NCBI GenBank assembly: GCA_002424865.1
Contig: DILC01000037.1
Location: forward strand, 15,312-30,154
Reading direction: 5' to 3'
Length of the DNA stretch: 14,843 bases
Source of the DNA: Rhodocyclaceae bacterium UBA5602
Lineage (GTDB): Bacteria; Pseudomonadota; Gammaproteobacteria; Burkholderiales; Rhodocyclaceae
Shown here: positions 7,832 through 14,843 of the stretch, piece after piece
How positions within the stretch are numbered: position 1 is the stretch's first letter
How the letters are laid out: each line of letters starts with the position of its first letter
Translations under genes and position numbers: made by a program
Notes under the pieces: model-generated
What the model was told of the DNA's origin: nothing
Seen by the model: the letters and a program-made list of their open reading frames with translations, nothing else
Databases searched by the model: none

Positions 7832-8746
7832 TTAGTGCGTCCGCGCGTAATCGCGTAATGCTTCGTCGCCCACCAGAAAAATCTTCTCTTCACTGGATGC
7901 GGTATCCAGCCAGATGGCGGCAAGGCCGGGGAAAGCCATGTCCACCTGCTCGCGGTTATGCCCCACTTCGATGGCAATGAATCCGCCTGTGTTTAAATGG
8001 TCTGCGGCCTCCGCCAACAGGCGGCGCACTATGTCCAGCCCATCCTCACCCGCAGCGAGCGCGAGCGTCGGCTCATGGCGATATTCCATCGGCAATGCCG
8101 CCATCGCTTCAGCCGTGACATAGGGCGGATTGCTCAAAATGAGATCATATCGTTTGCCTGCGACGGCGGTGAACAAGTCTGATTCAATCGGCTGCACGAT
8201 GCCATTTAAGCCATAGTCCGCAATGTTGCGTTTGGCCACGGCAAGCGCGGCGGGTGAAAGATCAATCGCGTCAATTTGCGCATTCGGAAACGCATGCGCC
8301 ATCAGAACCGCCAGGCAGCCTGATCCCGTACATAAATCCAGCGCGCTCGTCACGCCGCCAACATCGGCCACCCATGGCGAAAAACCCTCTGCGAGCAACT
8401 CGGCAAAATAAGAGCGCGGCACGATCACGCGCTCGTCCACATAAAAGCGAAAATCCCCCAGCCACGCTTCTTGCACGATATAGGCTGTTGGCAAACGGCG
8501 CGCAATACGTTGCTCCAGGGCCTGCCAGACGGCCAAGCGTTCAGCCTTGGTCAGACGTGCATCAATAAAAACTTCCAGCCGGTCGCGCGGCAACTTGAGC
8601 GTGGCCAGCAGCAACCAAATGGCCTCATCCCAAGCGTTATCCGTACCATGACCGAAAAAAAGCGCGCCTTCGGTAAAGCGGCTCACCGCCCAGCGCAACC
8701 AGTCGCGCAGGGTTTTCAATTCATCCATCGCATCCGTGGCTGTCAT
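7832..8746 (-). CDS. prmB: 50S ribosomal protein L3 N5-glutamine methyltransferase
   Basis: SAM-dependent methyltransferase that modifies a glutamine side chain of ribosomal protein L3 during 50S assembly. The 304-residue product has an alpha-helical N-terminal substrate domain (about 1-95). The PrmB/PrmC linker FYVDERVIVPRS is at 101-112. The SAM-binding loop ALDLCTGSGC is at 135-144, an acidic IDAIDLSP follows at 158-165, and the glutamine-binding NPPY is at 206-209. Assignment to PrmB rather than PrmC rests on the N-terminal region (WAVSRF...LFFGHGTDNAWDEA), which I recognise as PrmB-like. The start overlaps the dapE stop by ATGA (8743-8746), so it is the last gene of the dapC-dapD-pilU-dapE-prmB cluster and probably translationally coupled. 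Confidence 0.93.
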   Translation of the reverse strand: MTATDAMDELKTLRDWLRWAVSRFTEGALFFGHGTDNAWDEAIWLLLATLKLPRDRLEVFIDARLTKAERLAVWQALEQRIARRLPTAYIVQEAWLGDFRFYVDERVIVPRSYFAELLAEGFSPWVADVGGVTSALDLCTGSGCLAVLMAHAFPNAQIDAIDLSPAALAVAKRNIADYGLNGIVQPIESDLFTAVAGKRYDLILSNPPYVTAEAMAALPMEYRHEPTLALAAGEDGLDIVRRLLAEAADHLNTGGFIAIEVGHNREQVDMAFPGLAAIWLDTASSEEKIFLVGDEALRDYARTH

Positions 8747-9888
8747 GACATCAGCCGATCAAACGTGCCTTCATAGATTTTTGCCAATGGCTCTAATTCC
8801 GCCACCGCTATCCGTTCGTCAATTTTATGAATGCTTTCATTGGTCGGCCCGAATTCGACCAGTTGATCGCAGATATCCGCGATGAATCGGCCATCCGACG
8901 TGCCGCCCGTGGTCGCCAGTTCCGTCGTCATCCCGGTCACTTCATGAATGGATTCCGCAATCGCAGCCGAGAGCGTACCGCGCAGCGTGAGGAAGGGTTT
9001 GGCGCCCAGCGTCCATTGGATGTCGTAATCCAGGCCGTGGCGATCAAGCAGCTCGTGCACACGCGCCTCTAAGCCTTCTGCCGTACTGGCAGTGGAAAAG
9101 CGGAAATTGAACATGATTTCAAACCTGCCAGGACTCACGTTATTGGCGCCTGTGCCTGCATGGGCGTTCGAGATCTGCAAACTGGTCGGCGGAAAATCCC
9201 CATTGCCCGCATCCCAAGTTACCGACACTAATTCAGCCAGGGCAGGCGCAGCCAAGTGCACGGGGTTTTTCACCAAATGCGGATAGGCCACATGGCCTTG
9301 CACCCCGTTGATAACCAGCTTGGCCGAGAGCGACCCGCGACGGCCATTTTTAACCGTATCTCCCAGCCGATCAACACAGGTAGGCTCGCCCACGATACAG
9401 TAATCCATACGCTCACCGCGCGCTTTTAACCTCTCCACCACACGTACCGTGCCATTGACTGCGTCCCCCTCCTCATCTGACGTGAGCAGCAAGGCCAAAG
9501 AGTCGGCGCTGGCGGGACGGCGATGGAGCAAACGTTCCAATGCCACAACGCACGCCGCCAAGGAGCTTTTCATGTCCGCAGCGCCACGCCCATAGAGGTA
9601 ACCGTCGCGAATCTCGGGGGCAAAGGGGGGCGAAGTCCATTTATCCAATGGGCCGGTGGGGACAACATCCGTGTGGCCGGCAAAGCAAATCAGCTTGCCC
9701 GTTGCGTCATCCCCCTGGCCGCATCCCTGTCGCTTAGCCCATAAGTTGGAGACGCCGCCCACATCCATGCGCTCTACCGTAAACCCCAGCGGGATCAACC
9801 ACGAAGCAATCAAATCCAGGCAACCTGCATCATCCGGGGTAATCGAGGGGCGCGCTATCAAGGCTTTTACTTTTTCGAGAACGTGCAT
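8743..9888 (-). CDS. dapE: Succinyl-diaminopimelate desuccinylase
   Basis: Cytoplasmic di-zinc M20 peptidase-family hydrolase that releases LL-diaminopimelate and succinate in lysine and peptidoglycan precursor synthesis. The 381-residue product shows H72 and D74 in GHTDVVPTGP, bridging D105 in GRGAADMK, and E139/E140 in SDEEGD. E168 is in VGEPT, the signature DRLGDTVKNGRRGSL is at 173-187, and the C-terminal zinc ligand H354 is in NESIHKIDE. All expected zinc ligands are present. The start follows the pilU stop by three bases and the stop overlaps prmB by ATGA, consistent with one transcript. The reaction acts on the product of DapC, encoded three genes upstream. Confidence 0.97.
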   Translation of the reverse strand: MHVLEKVKALIARPSITPDDAGCLDLIASWLIPLGFTVERMDVGGVSNLWAKRQGCGQGDDATGKLICFAGHTDVVPTGPLDKWTSPPFAPEIRDGYLYGRGAADMKSSLAACVVALERLLHRRPASADSLALLLTSDEEGDAVNGTVRVVERLKARGERMDYCIVGEPTCVDRLGDTVKNGRRGSLSAKLVINGVQGHVAYPHLVKNPVHLAAPALAELVSVTWDAGNGDFPPTSLQISNAHAGTGANNVSPGRFEIMFNFRFSTASTAEGLEARVHELLDRHGLDYDIQWTLGAKPFLTLRGTLSAAIAESIHEVTGMTTELATTGGTSDGRFIADICDQLVEFGPTNESIHKIDERIAVAELEPLAKIYEGTFDRLMS

Positions 9889-9891
9889 AAA

Positions 9892-11055
9892 TTACTCAGC
9901 ATCCAATTTAAGGTTGAACTCACTAAAGCTTGTGCCCGGCGTTAACGAGCGCACCGGATCATCTGTGTGGCTCGCGCCAGGCACGGCCGTGGGGGATGTG
10001 GCGTTGTTGATGAGCCATTGCAGGTTATTCGAGGAATCCGCATTATCCAGCGCCTCATCCAGCGTAATGACATTGGCACGATAGAGCGCAAACAGGCATT
10101 GCTCAAACGTCTGACTGCCCGCCACCATGCTTTTTTCCATGGCCTCCTTGATCTCGTTGAGGTCACCCTTCTCGATCAGCTCACTGATGTAACGCGAGTT
10201 CACCAGCACTTCGACAGCCGGCGTGCGGCTGCCATCGAACTTTTTAACCAAACGCTGGGAAATAATGGATTTCAATGCCACCGAAAGGTCAGCCAACAGA
10301 GAAGCGCGATTTTCCAGTGGGTAAAAGCTGATAATCCGCCCCATCGCATGGTAACTATTGTTGGCATGCAACGTGGCAATGCACAAATGGCCGGACTGGG
10401 CATAAGCGATGGCTTGGCTCATGGTTTCCTTGTCGCGGATTTCGCCAATGAAAATGACATCCGGCGCCTGGCGCAAGGCGTTTTTCAGCGCGCGTTGAAA
10501 AGACAAGGTGTCCGCACCCACCTCGCGCTGATTCACGATGGATTTCTTGTTGCGAAACAAAAACTCGATAGGGTCTTCCAGCGTCAAAATATGGCCGGTT
10601 TGATGGGCATTCCGATAATCCAGCATCGAGGTGAGCGTCGTGGTTTTACCCGAACCGGTCGCGCCAACAATCAGCACCAAGCCCCGCTTTTCATTCACGA
10701 TCTCCTTCAAGATATCCGGCAGGCCCAGCGTATCCAAATCGGGCACATCAATCGGGATATACCGCGCCACCATGGCGGGCGTGCCGCGCTGAAAAAAACA
10801 CGACAGACGAAAGACACCCACCTTGGATAAGCTGTAACGCACATTGAGCTCGCGCTCCCGGTCAAGTTCGGCAATTTGCTCGGCCGTCAGCACTTCGGCC
10901 AACAAGGCGGTCATCGTCGCCAAATCAATGGCCGCCGCATTGACCGGCATGGCATTGCCGTTGATTTTGATCGTGATCTGAGCGCCACAAGAAAAAAACA
11001 GATCCGACGCACCCTTGGCGACCATCAACTGAAACAGCTTGTGCATGTTGCTCAT
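9892..11055 (-). CDS. pilU: Type IV pilus retraction ATPase PilU (PilT/PilU family)
   Basis: Hexameric cytoplasmic motor ATPase for type IV pilus retraction or twitching. The 387-residue product is longer than PilT (about 345) and close to PilU. It carries Walker A GATGSGKTT (131-139), an Asp box LTLEDPIEF (158-165 region), and Walker B DVIFIGEIRD (199-208, catalytic E205). The His box GHLCIATLHA spans 222-231. The C-terminal extension ends FSEFNLKLDAE, also PilU-like. The ATG at 11055 has AGGGG eight bases upstream, preferred over the in-frame ATG at 11046. No pilT is next to it, unlike the common pilT-pilU pair. It is 24 bases after dapD and three before dapE, so it sits inside a lysine-pathway operon. 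Confidence 0.92.
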   Translation of the reverse strand: MSNMHKLFQLMVAKGASDLFFSCGAQITIKINGNAMPVNAAAIDLATMTALLAEVLTAEQIAELDRERELNVRYSLSKVGVFRLSCFFQRGTPAMVARYIPIDVPDLDTLGLPDILKEIVNEKRGLVLIVGATGSGKTTTLTSMLDYRNAHQTGHILTLEDPIEFLFRNKKSIVNQREVGADTLSFQRALKNALRQAPDVIFIGEIRDKETMSQAIAYAQSGHLCIATLHANNSYHAMGRIISFYPLENRASLLADLSVALKSIISQRLVKKFDGSRTPAVEVLVNSRYISELIEKGDLNEIKEAMEKSMVAGSQTFEQCLFALYRANVITLDEALDNADSSNNLQWLINNATSPTAVPGASHTDDPVRSLTPGTSFSEFNLKLDAE

Positions 11056-11079
11056 CGGGCTATCCCCTGCACGCCGACA

Positions 11080-11910
11080 TCAGTCTCTTAACAGTTCGTT
11101 GATGCTCGTTTTTGCACGGGTTTGCGCATCCACACGCTTCACAATCACCGCGCAATACAGGCTGTATTTGCCATCAGCTGACGGCAAATTGCCGCTCACC
11201 ACTACGGAGCCCTCAGGCACGCGGCCATAGGTAACCTCGCCCGTTGCACGATCGTAAATTTTCGTGCTTTGGCTGATATATACGCCCATCGAGATAACGC
11301 AGTTATCTTCCACAATCACGCCTTCAACCACCTCAGAACGCGCACCGATAAAGCAATTGTCACCGATGATGGTCGGGTTCGCCTGCAAAGGTTCCAACAC
11401 CCCGCCAATGCCCACACCACCGGACAAATGCACATGCTTGCCAATCTGCGCGCAAGAGCCCACCGTAGCCCACGTGTCCACCATCGTGCCTTCATCGACA
11501 TAGGCGCCGATGTTCACGTAGCTTGGCATGAGCACCACGTTTTTGCCAATAAAGCTGCCACGGCGCGCAACGGCCGGCGGCACAACGCGAAAACCGCCCC
11601 GTTCAAATTGATGCGCATCGTAATGTGCAAACTTGGTCGGCACCTTGTCAAAATAACGCATCGGCCCATTGCCCATCACTGCGTTATCTTCCAAACGGAA
11701 CGAGAGCAAAACGGCTTTCTTGATCCATTGGTGCGTCGTCCATTGACCATCAATTTTCTCAGCCACACGCAGCGTGCCTTGGTCCAATTCACCCAACACA
11801 TGCGCCACCGCATCACCAATTCTGGCTGGCGCCGCACCAGGTTTTAAGCTTGCGCGATCCTCCCACGCTTGTTCAATGGTTTGTTGTAATTCATCCTGCG
11901 GATTATTCAT
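11080..11910 (-). CDS. dapD: 2,3,4,5-tetrahydropyridine-2,6-dicarboxylate N-succinyltransferase
   Basis: Succinyl-CoA-dependent trimeric transferase that commits tetrahydrodipicolinate to the succinylase branch of diaminopimelate synthesis. From the ATG at 11910 the product is 276 residues, the usual family size. After a helical N-terminal domain (1-100), hexapeptide repeats of a left-handed beta-helix run from about 115 to 230 (for example GSFIGKNVVLMPS, YVNIGAYVDEGTMVDTWATV, FIGARSEVVEGVIVEDN). The alternative start at 11937 (MSHFVKENT...) would overlap dapC. The ATG at 11910 is preferred because AGAGAA lies four bases upstream and MNNPQDELQQTIEQAWEDR matches the family N-terminus. It starts 11 bases after the dapC stop, so the two are very probably co-transcribed. 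Confidence 0.96.
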   Translation of the reverse strand: MNNPQDELQQTIEQAWEDRASLKPGAAPARIGDAVAHVLGELDQGTLRVAEKIDGQWTTHQWIKKAVLLSFRLEDNAVMGNGPMRYFDKVPTKFAHYDAHQFERGGFRVVPPAVARRGSFIGKNVVLMPSYVNIGAYVDEGTMVDTWATVGSCAQIGKHVHLSGGVGIGGVLEPLQANPTIIGDNCFIGARSEVVEGVIVEDNCVISMGVYISQSTKIYDRATGEVTYGRVPEGSVVVSGNLPSADGKYSLYCAVIVKRVDAQTRAKTSINELLRD

Positions 11911-11921
11911 GGTGTTCTCTT

Positions 11922-13115
11922 TCACAAAGTGAGACAAAAATCATTGATTCGCTGAGCCGCTTCAAGACAATCCTCAACACTGGGCACTAAAGCGATACGG
12001 ATAAAGTTTTCCCCCGGATTCATGCCATTGGCAACCCGCCCGAGAAAACTGCCCGGCAAGACAGCTACGTTTTTTTCCTCAAGCAAACGGCGGGCAAAAT
12101 CTGTGTCAGGAATCGGCGTTTTCGCCCACAAATAAAAGCCCGCATCGGGCATCGTGCAAAACAAGTGCGGTGCAATGAGAGGGGTGACCACCTTGAACTT
12201 TTCGGCATAAAGACGGCGATTACCCTGCACATGCCCTTCATCATTCCACGCGGCAACACTCGCCGCTTGCACGGCCGGGTTCATCGCGCCGCCATGATAG
12301 GTGCGGTAAAGCAAAAACTTTTTCAGCACGGCTGCGTCACCTGCCACAAACCCCGAGCGCAAACCTGGCACATTGGAGCGCTTGGACAAGCTGGAAAAAA
12401 CCACCAGCTGCCGATAATCATCCCGCCCAAGTTGCCGAGCTGCCGTTAAAGCGCCCAAAGGGGGAGCAGATTCATCGCAATAAATTTCGGAATAACACTC
12501 GTCCGACGCAATCACAAAACCATATTGATCAGCAAGTCGAAATAACTCGCACCATGCATCTAAAGTCATCACGTTACCGGTCGGATTCCCTGGCGAACAC
12601 ACATAAACCAACTGCACATCACGCCAGACTGCCTCAGGCAATGCGGACCAATCCAGCGCAAAACCGTTTTCCGGCAGCGCATTTAAATAGACGGGATCCG
12701 CACCCGCCAACAAGGCAGCGCCTTCGTAAATCTGGTAGAACGGATTCGGGCAAACCACCTTTGCACCAAGCCGAGTTCGGTCAATAACGGTTTGCGCAAA
12801 GGCAAAAAGCGCCTCGCGTGAACCATTCACCGGCAATATTTGCGTGGCTACATCCGGCAACGGTACGGCATATCTGCGCGCCAGCCACTGGCTAATGGCT
12901 TCGCGCAAAGCCATTGTGCCTTGCGTGGTAGGATACTGCGCCAAACCATCCAGATGCTCACTCAAGGCATGCCGAATTAACGCAGGCGTTGCATGCTGCG
13001 GCTCGCCAATGGATAGACGGATTTCGCGAAAAGTCGGCGCTGGCAACACGGCACGGCACAACTGCCGCAGCCGCTCAAAAGGATAGGGCTGCAAACGGGC
13101 TAGATCAGGATTCAC
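11922..13115 (-). CDS. dapC: Succinyldiaminopimelate transaminase DapC
   Basis: PLP-dependent class I/II aminotransferase that converts N-succinyl-2-amino-6-ketopimelate to N-succinyl-diaminopimelate using glutamate. The fold-type I features are visible: SIGEPQHATP (35-44), PVNGSREALF (95-104), SPGNPTG (174-180), and ASDECYSE (203-210, D205). The PLP lysine is K245 in SSLSKRSNVPGLRSG. I chose the GTG at 13115 (397 residues, beginning VNPDLARLQPYPFERL) because the family normally begins at this point. The in-frame ATG at 13145 adds ten residues and has GAGGGG ten bases upstream, so it remains possible, but a TATAAT hexamer overlaps it. It is the first gene of dapC-dapD-pilU-dapE-prmB. Confidence 0.92.
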   Translation of the reverse strand: MNPDLARLQPYPFERLRQLCRAVLPAPTFREIRLSIGEPQHATPALIRHALSEHLDGLAQYPTTQGTMALREAISQWLARRYAVPLPDVATQILPVNGSREALFAFAQTVIDRTRLGAKVVCPNPFYQIYEGAALLAGADPVYLNALPENGFALDWSALPEAVWRDVQLVYVCSPGNPTGNVMTLDAWCELFRLADQYGFVIASDECYSEIYCDESAPPLGALTAARQLGRDDYRQLVVFSSLSKRSNVPGLRSGFVAGDAAVLKKFLLYRTYHGGAMNPAVQAASVAAWNDEGHVQGNRRLYAEKFKVVTPLIAPHLFCTMPDAGFYLWAKTPIPDTDFARRLLEEKNVAVLPGSFLGRVANGMNPGENFIRIALVPSVEDCLEAAQRINDFCLTL

Positions 13116-13143
13116 AAGAAGCAAGGGATGAAAATAAAGGGAC

Positions 13144-13149
13144 ATTATA
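13144..13149 (-). promoter_or_regulatory. Candidate -10 box of the dapC operon
   Basis: The minus strand reads a perfect TATAAT here, overlapping the upstream candidate ATG of dapC at 13145. A transcript would begin near 13137 and leave a leader of about 22 bases before the GTG at 13115. I found no good -35 at 16-18 bases spacing, which lowers confidence. Confidence 0.35.
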
Positions 13150-13223
13150 AGACAGCCCCTCAAGCCCTGAGCCCAACGCAGGTTTTCTTTTAGCCTGCCA
13201 GCAGGTAAGTAGCGTCATAGGGT

Positions 13224-13251
13224 TTGATCAATGCCATAATGGCAGTACTAT
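13224..13251 (+). promoter_or_regulatory. Candidate sigma-70 promoter for the DUF3579-cyclase pair
   Basis: TTGATC (13224-13229) and TACTAT (13246-13251) are separated by 16 bases; each matches the consensus at four of six positions. The spacer contains a 13-bp palindrome. The predicted start near 13258 would give a leader of about 100 bases before the ATG at 13359. Confidence 0.35.
13232..13244. repeat. 13-bp palindrome, possible operator
   Basis: TGCCAT and ATGGCA form perfect 6-base arms around a single A. The site lies wholly inside the spacer between the candidate -35 and -10 of the gene pair to the right, a classic place for a repressor. The interval is shared with the divergent dapC promoter region, about 90 bases away. 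The binding protein is unknown. Confidence 0.4.
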
Positions 13252-13358
13252 CAAAATAGATATCAAGCCCAGCTGTGAAGGTTCAGCAAAGACACAGTTT
13301 TGCAGCTTCCTGCAGCCGCATTGTCGCCGAAAAACAAGCACTCATATTCCATAGCACT

Positions 13359-13670
13359 ATGTCGATCTTCCAAGCGGAAAATTTCATTATCATCGGCGTA
13401 ACGCTTGGAGGCCAGACTTTCCGGCCGAGTGACTGGGCCGAACGGATCTGTGGCGTTATGTCCGCGTTTGGCGCTGAGCGACGCATGGCCTACTCGCCTT
13501 ATGTTCTCCCAGGCACTCAGGATGGTTATAAATGCGTTTTTGTCAGTGCCGATCTTTATAAAGTCGAGCCGATGGCATATACCTTTTTGGTTAACTTCGC
13601 TAAAGACAACCAACTCAAAGTCACCTCCGGTAAAGCCCCCCCTCCGCAGGAAGACAATAAGACTTCGTAA
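13359..13670 (+). CDS. DUF3579 domain-containing protein
   Basis: Small soluble protein of unknown function, recognised as the betaproteobacterial DUF3579 family. From the ATG at 13359 it has 103 residues. The conserved core is visible as IIIGVT (10-15), FRPSDWAERICGVMS (21-35), YSPYV (45-49), KCVFV (58-62) and VEPMAYTFLVNFAKDN (69-84). The last 15 residues are Pro/Lys-rich and probably disordered. An in-frame GTG at 13275 would add 28 residues without family character and without a Shine-Dalgarno. The ATG also lacks a clear one. No signal peptide, membrane helix or catalytic motif is seen. It is divergent from dapC and 24 bases upstream of, and in frame with, the adenylate cyclase. A minus-strand open frame over the same bases is a shadow. 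Confidence 0.85.
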   Translation: MSIFQAENFIIIGVTLGGQTFRPSDWAERICGVMSAFGAERRMAYSPYVLPGTQDGYKCVFVSADLYKVEPMAYTFLVNFAKDNQLKVTSGKAPPPQEDNKTS

Positions 13671-13694
13671 AGCATTCCTGAGCACAAACTTTCC

Positions 13695-14843
13695 ATGCTA
13701 TCGCCAAACAATACTGCCAACGAAACCAGCTTTGTTCGCGGATTATTAAGTGCAGGCATCTTGCCGGAAGATGACCAGGAAACCCGGCTCAATAAATCGC
13801 TTTTGATGCTGGCCACAGGCTTATTCACAGTAACCGCCATGCTGTGGCCCTTACTTTATTCTGTTTTGGGCAAGCCGCTACCAATAACATTGCCGTTTGT
13901 TTTTCAGCTACTGCTCACGGGCAATATGTTGTTGTACATCAAGACCAAGAATTTTTATTTCTTTCGCACGACGCAACTCGCATTTTTTCTTTTTTTCCCA
14001 TTCATCACCCAATGGGCGATGGGCAACCTCATCTCGTCTAGCGGAATTGTTTTATGGGGGTTGATCGCACCCGTTGGCGCACTGCTTTGTATCGGTGCTA
14101 ACCAATCGGTTGGCTGGTTTTTCGCCTGGGCATTTCTCACCGCCCTATCCGGTGCCATGGACTATTATTTGGCAGGCCCTTTAGCCCCATCAATGCCGCT
14201 AGTTATACCAATTCGCACCAGCTTGGCGTTTTTTACCTTGAACTTTATTGCGCTGGCGGTGCATATCTATTTATTGCTACGTTATTCGGTATTAGAAAAA
14301 CGCAAAGCACAAAAAGTATCAGAAGAAACCTATGCACAACTTCTTCTCGAACAAGAGCGGGCAGAAAGCCTGCTTCTCAACATTCTGCCTGCCCCCATTG
14401 CTGACCGCTTAAGACATGAACATCAAACCATTGCAGATGGTTTTGCGGATGTCACAGTCATGTTCGCCGACATTGTTAACTTTACGCAATTATCTGCAAG
14501 CCTATCACCCAACCAGATATTTACAGCGCTTAACCTAGTCTTTTCTTCATTTGATGAAATGGCCGACAAGTATCAACTAGAAAAAATTAAAACCATTGGC
14601 GACGCCTACATGATTGCGGGTGGTCTTGATAATCGCTGTCCTGAGTATGCACACGCCATTGCCGATATGGCATTAGAAATGAATAGCATTTTAAAAAACA
14701 ACCAAACCATTAACCCAATGAATCTTGGTCTGCGTATCGGCATTGGCACAGGGCCACTGATCGCAGGCGTGGTAGGAAAAAAGAAATTTATTTATGACCT
14801 TTGGGGCGACACGGTGAACATTGCCAGCCGGATAACTTCTGAA
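13695..14843 (+). CDS. Membrane-anchored class III adenylate cyclase (C-terminus cut by window end)
   Basis: Makes cyclic AMP from ATP. 383 codons are visible and the frame is still open at 14843. The N-terminus has about six hydrophobic segments (roughly 35-58, 62-82, 93-110, 117-135, 139-160, 172-197) with no sensor domain I recognise. A charged helix (200-225) and the LLLNILPAPIADRL element (226-239) lead into the cyclase domain. Catalytic residues are present: metal ligands D259 (MFADI) and D303 (IGDAYM), adenine-selecting K299 and D368 (YDLW), and transition-state N375 and R379 (NIASR). K299 and D368 argue for adenylate over guanylate cyclase. The ATG at 13695 lacks a good Shine-Dalgarno. 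Sequence here is more AT-rich than the rest of the window. Few residues of the catalytic domain remain beyond the edge. Confidence 0.93.
   Translation, partial: MLSPNNTANETSFVRGLLSAGILPEDDQETRLNKSLLMLATGLFTVTAMLWPLLYSVLGKPLPITLPFVFQLLLTGNMLLYIKTKNFYFFRTTQLAFFLFFPFITQWAMGNLISSSGIVLWGLIAPVGALLCIGANQSVGWFFAWAFLTALSGAMDYYLAGPLAPSMPLVIPIRTSLAFFTLNFIALAVHIYLLLRYSVLEKRKAQKVSEETYAQLLLEQERAESLLLNILPAPIADRLRHEHQTIADGFADVTVMFADIVNFTQLSASLSPNQIFTALNLVFSSFDEMADKYQLEKIKTIGDAYMIAGGLDNRCPEYAHAIADMALEMNSILKNNQTINPMNLGLRIGIGTGPLIAGVVGKKKFIYDLWGDTVNIASRITSE

Noticed and set aside
9967..10830. A 287-codon open frame on the plus strand opposite pilU
   Set aside because: It is antisense to a gene with all PilU motifs, has no recognisable domain and shows the Arg/Gln/His-rich look of a shadow frame.
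11269..11847. A 192-codon open frame on the plus strand opposite dapD
   Set aside because: Antisense to an unmistakable dapD; rich in His and Arg, no domain seen.
13263..13685. A 140-codon minus-strand frame opposite DUF3579
   Set aside because: The plus-strand frame matches a known family; the minus-strand frame has no recognisable features.

Overview
The window reads as a chromosomal housekeeping segment of a betaproteobacterium, possibly Nitrosomonadales-like. This rests on recognised protein families and gene order: recN / fur / bamE / dapB, a dapC-dapD-pilU-dapE-prmB cluster, a DUF3579 gene and a PA3004-like methylthioinosine phosphorylase. It was not confirmed by a database search. Base composition is moderately GC-rich for most of the window and becomes visibly more AT-rich over the last ~1.1 kb. 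Coding density is high: no gene-free stretch exceeds 300 bases. The longest are about 243 (dapC/DUF3579), 201 (fur/bamE) and 190 (before the DUF599 gene). I saw no tRNA, rRNA, CRISPR array, insertion sequence or phage gene.

Left part (1-3700): recN (DNA repair, +) converges on fur (iron regulator, -). Fur is divergent from a two-gene unit, bamE-dapB (+), whose reading frames overlap by ATGA. A strong bidirectional hairpin terminator (3656-3696) separates dapB from typA (-), which converges on it.

Middle part (3739-7799): typA (ribosome-associated GTPase, -) is divergent from mtnP (5'-methylthioinosine phosphorylase, +). mtnP overlaps a peptide deformylase gene by ATGA. A DUF599 four-helix membrane protein follows on the same strand.

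Right part (7832-13145): a tight minus-strand cluster runs dapC -> dapD -> pilU -> dapE -> prmB. With dapB at the left, the window carries four enzymes of the succinylase route to meso-diaminopimelate and lysine: DapB (reductase), DapD (succinyltransferase), DapC (aminotransferase) and DapE (desuccinylase). A type IV pilus motor ATPase and a ribosomal protein L3 methyltransferase are embedded in the same apparent operon.

Right edge (13359-14843): a small DUF3579 gene and a class III adenylate cyclase that is cut by the window end. The cyclase has an apparent six-helix membrane N-terminus. It lies in the same frame as DUF3579, separated by one TAA and eight codons, and a 13-bp palindrome sits in the candidate promoter upstream. 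This pair is the least ordinary part of the window. Everything else is conserved housekeeping content, and I did not find a convincing new multi-gene system.
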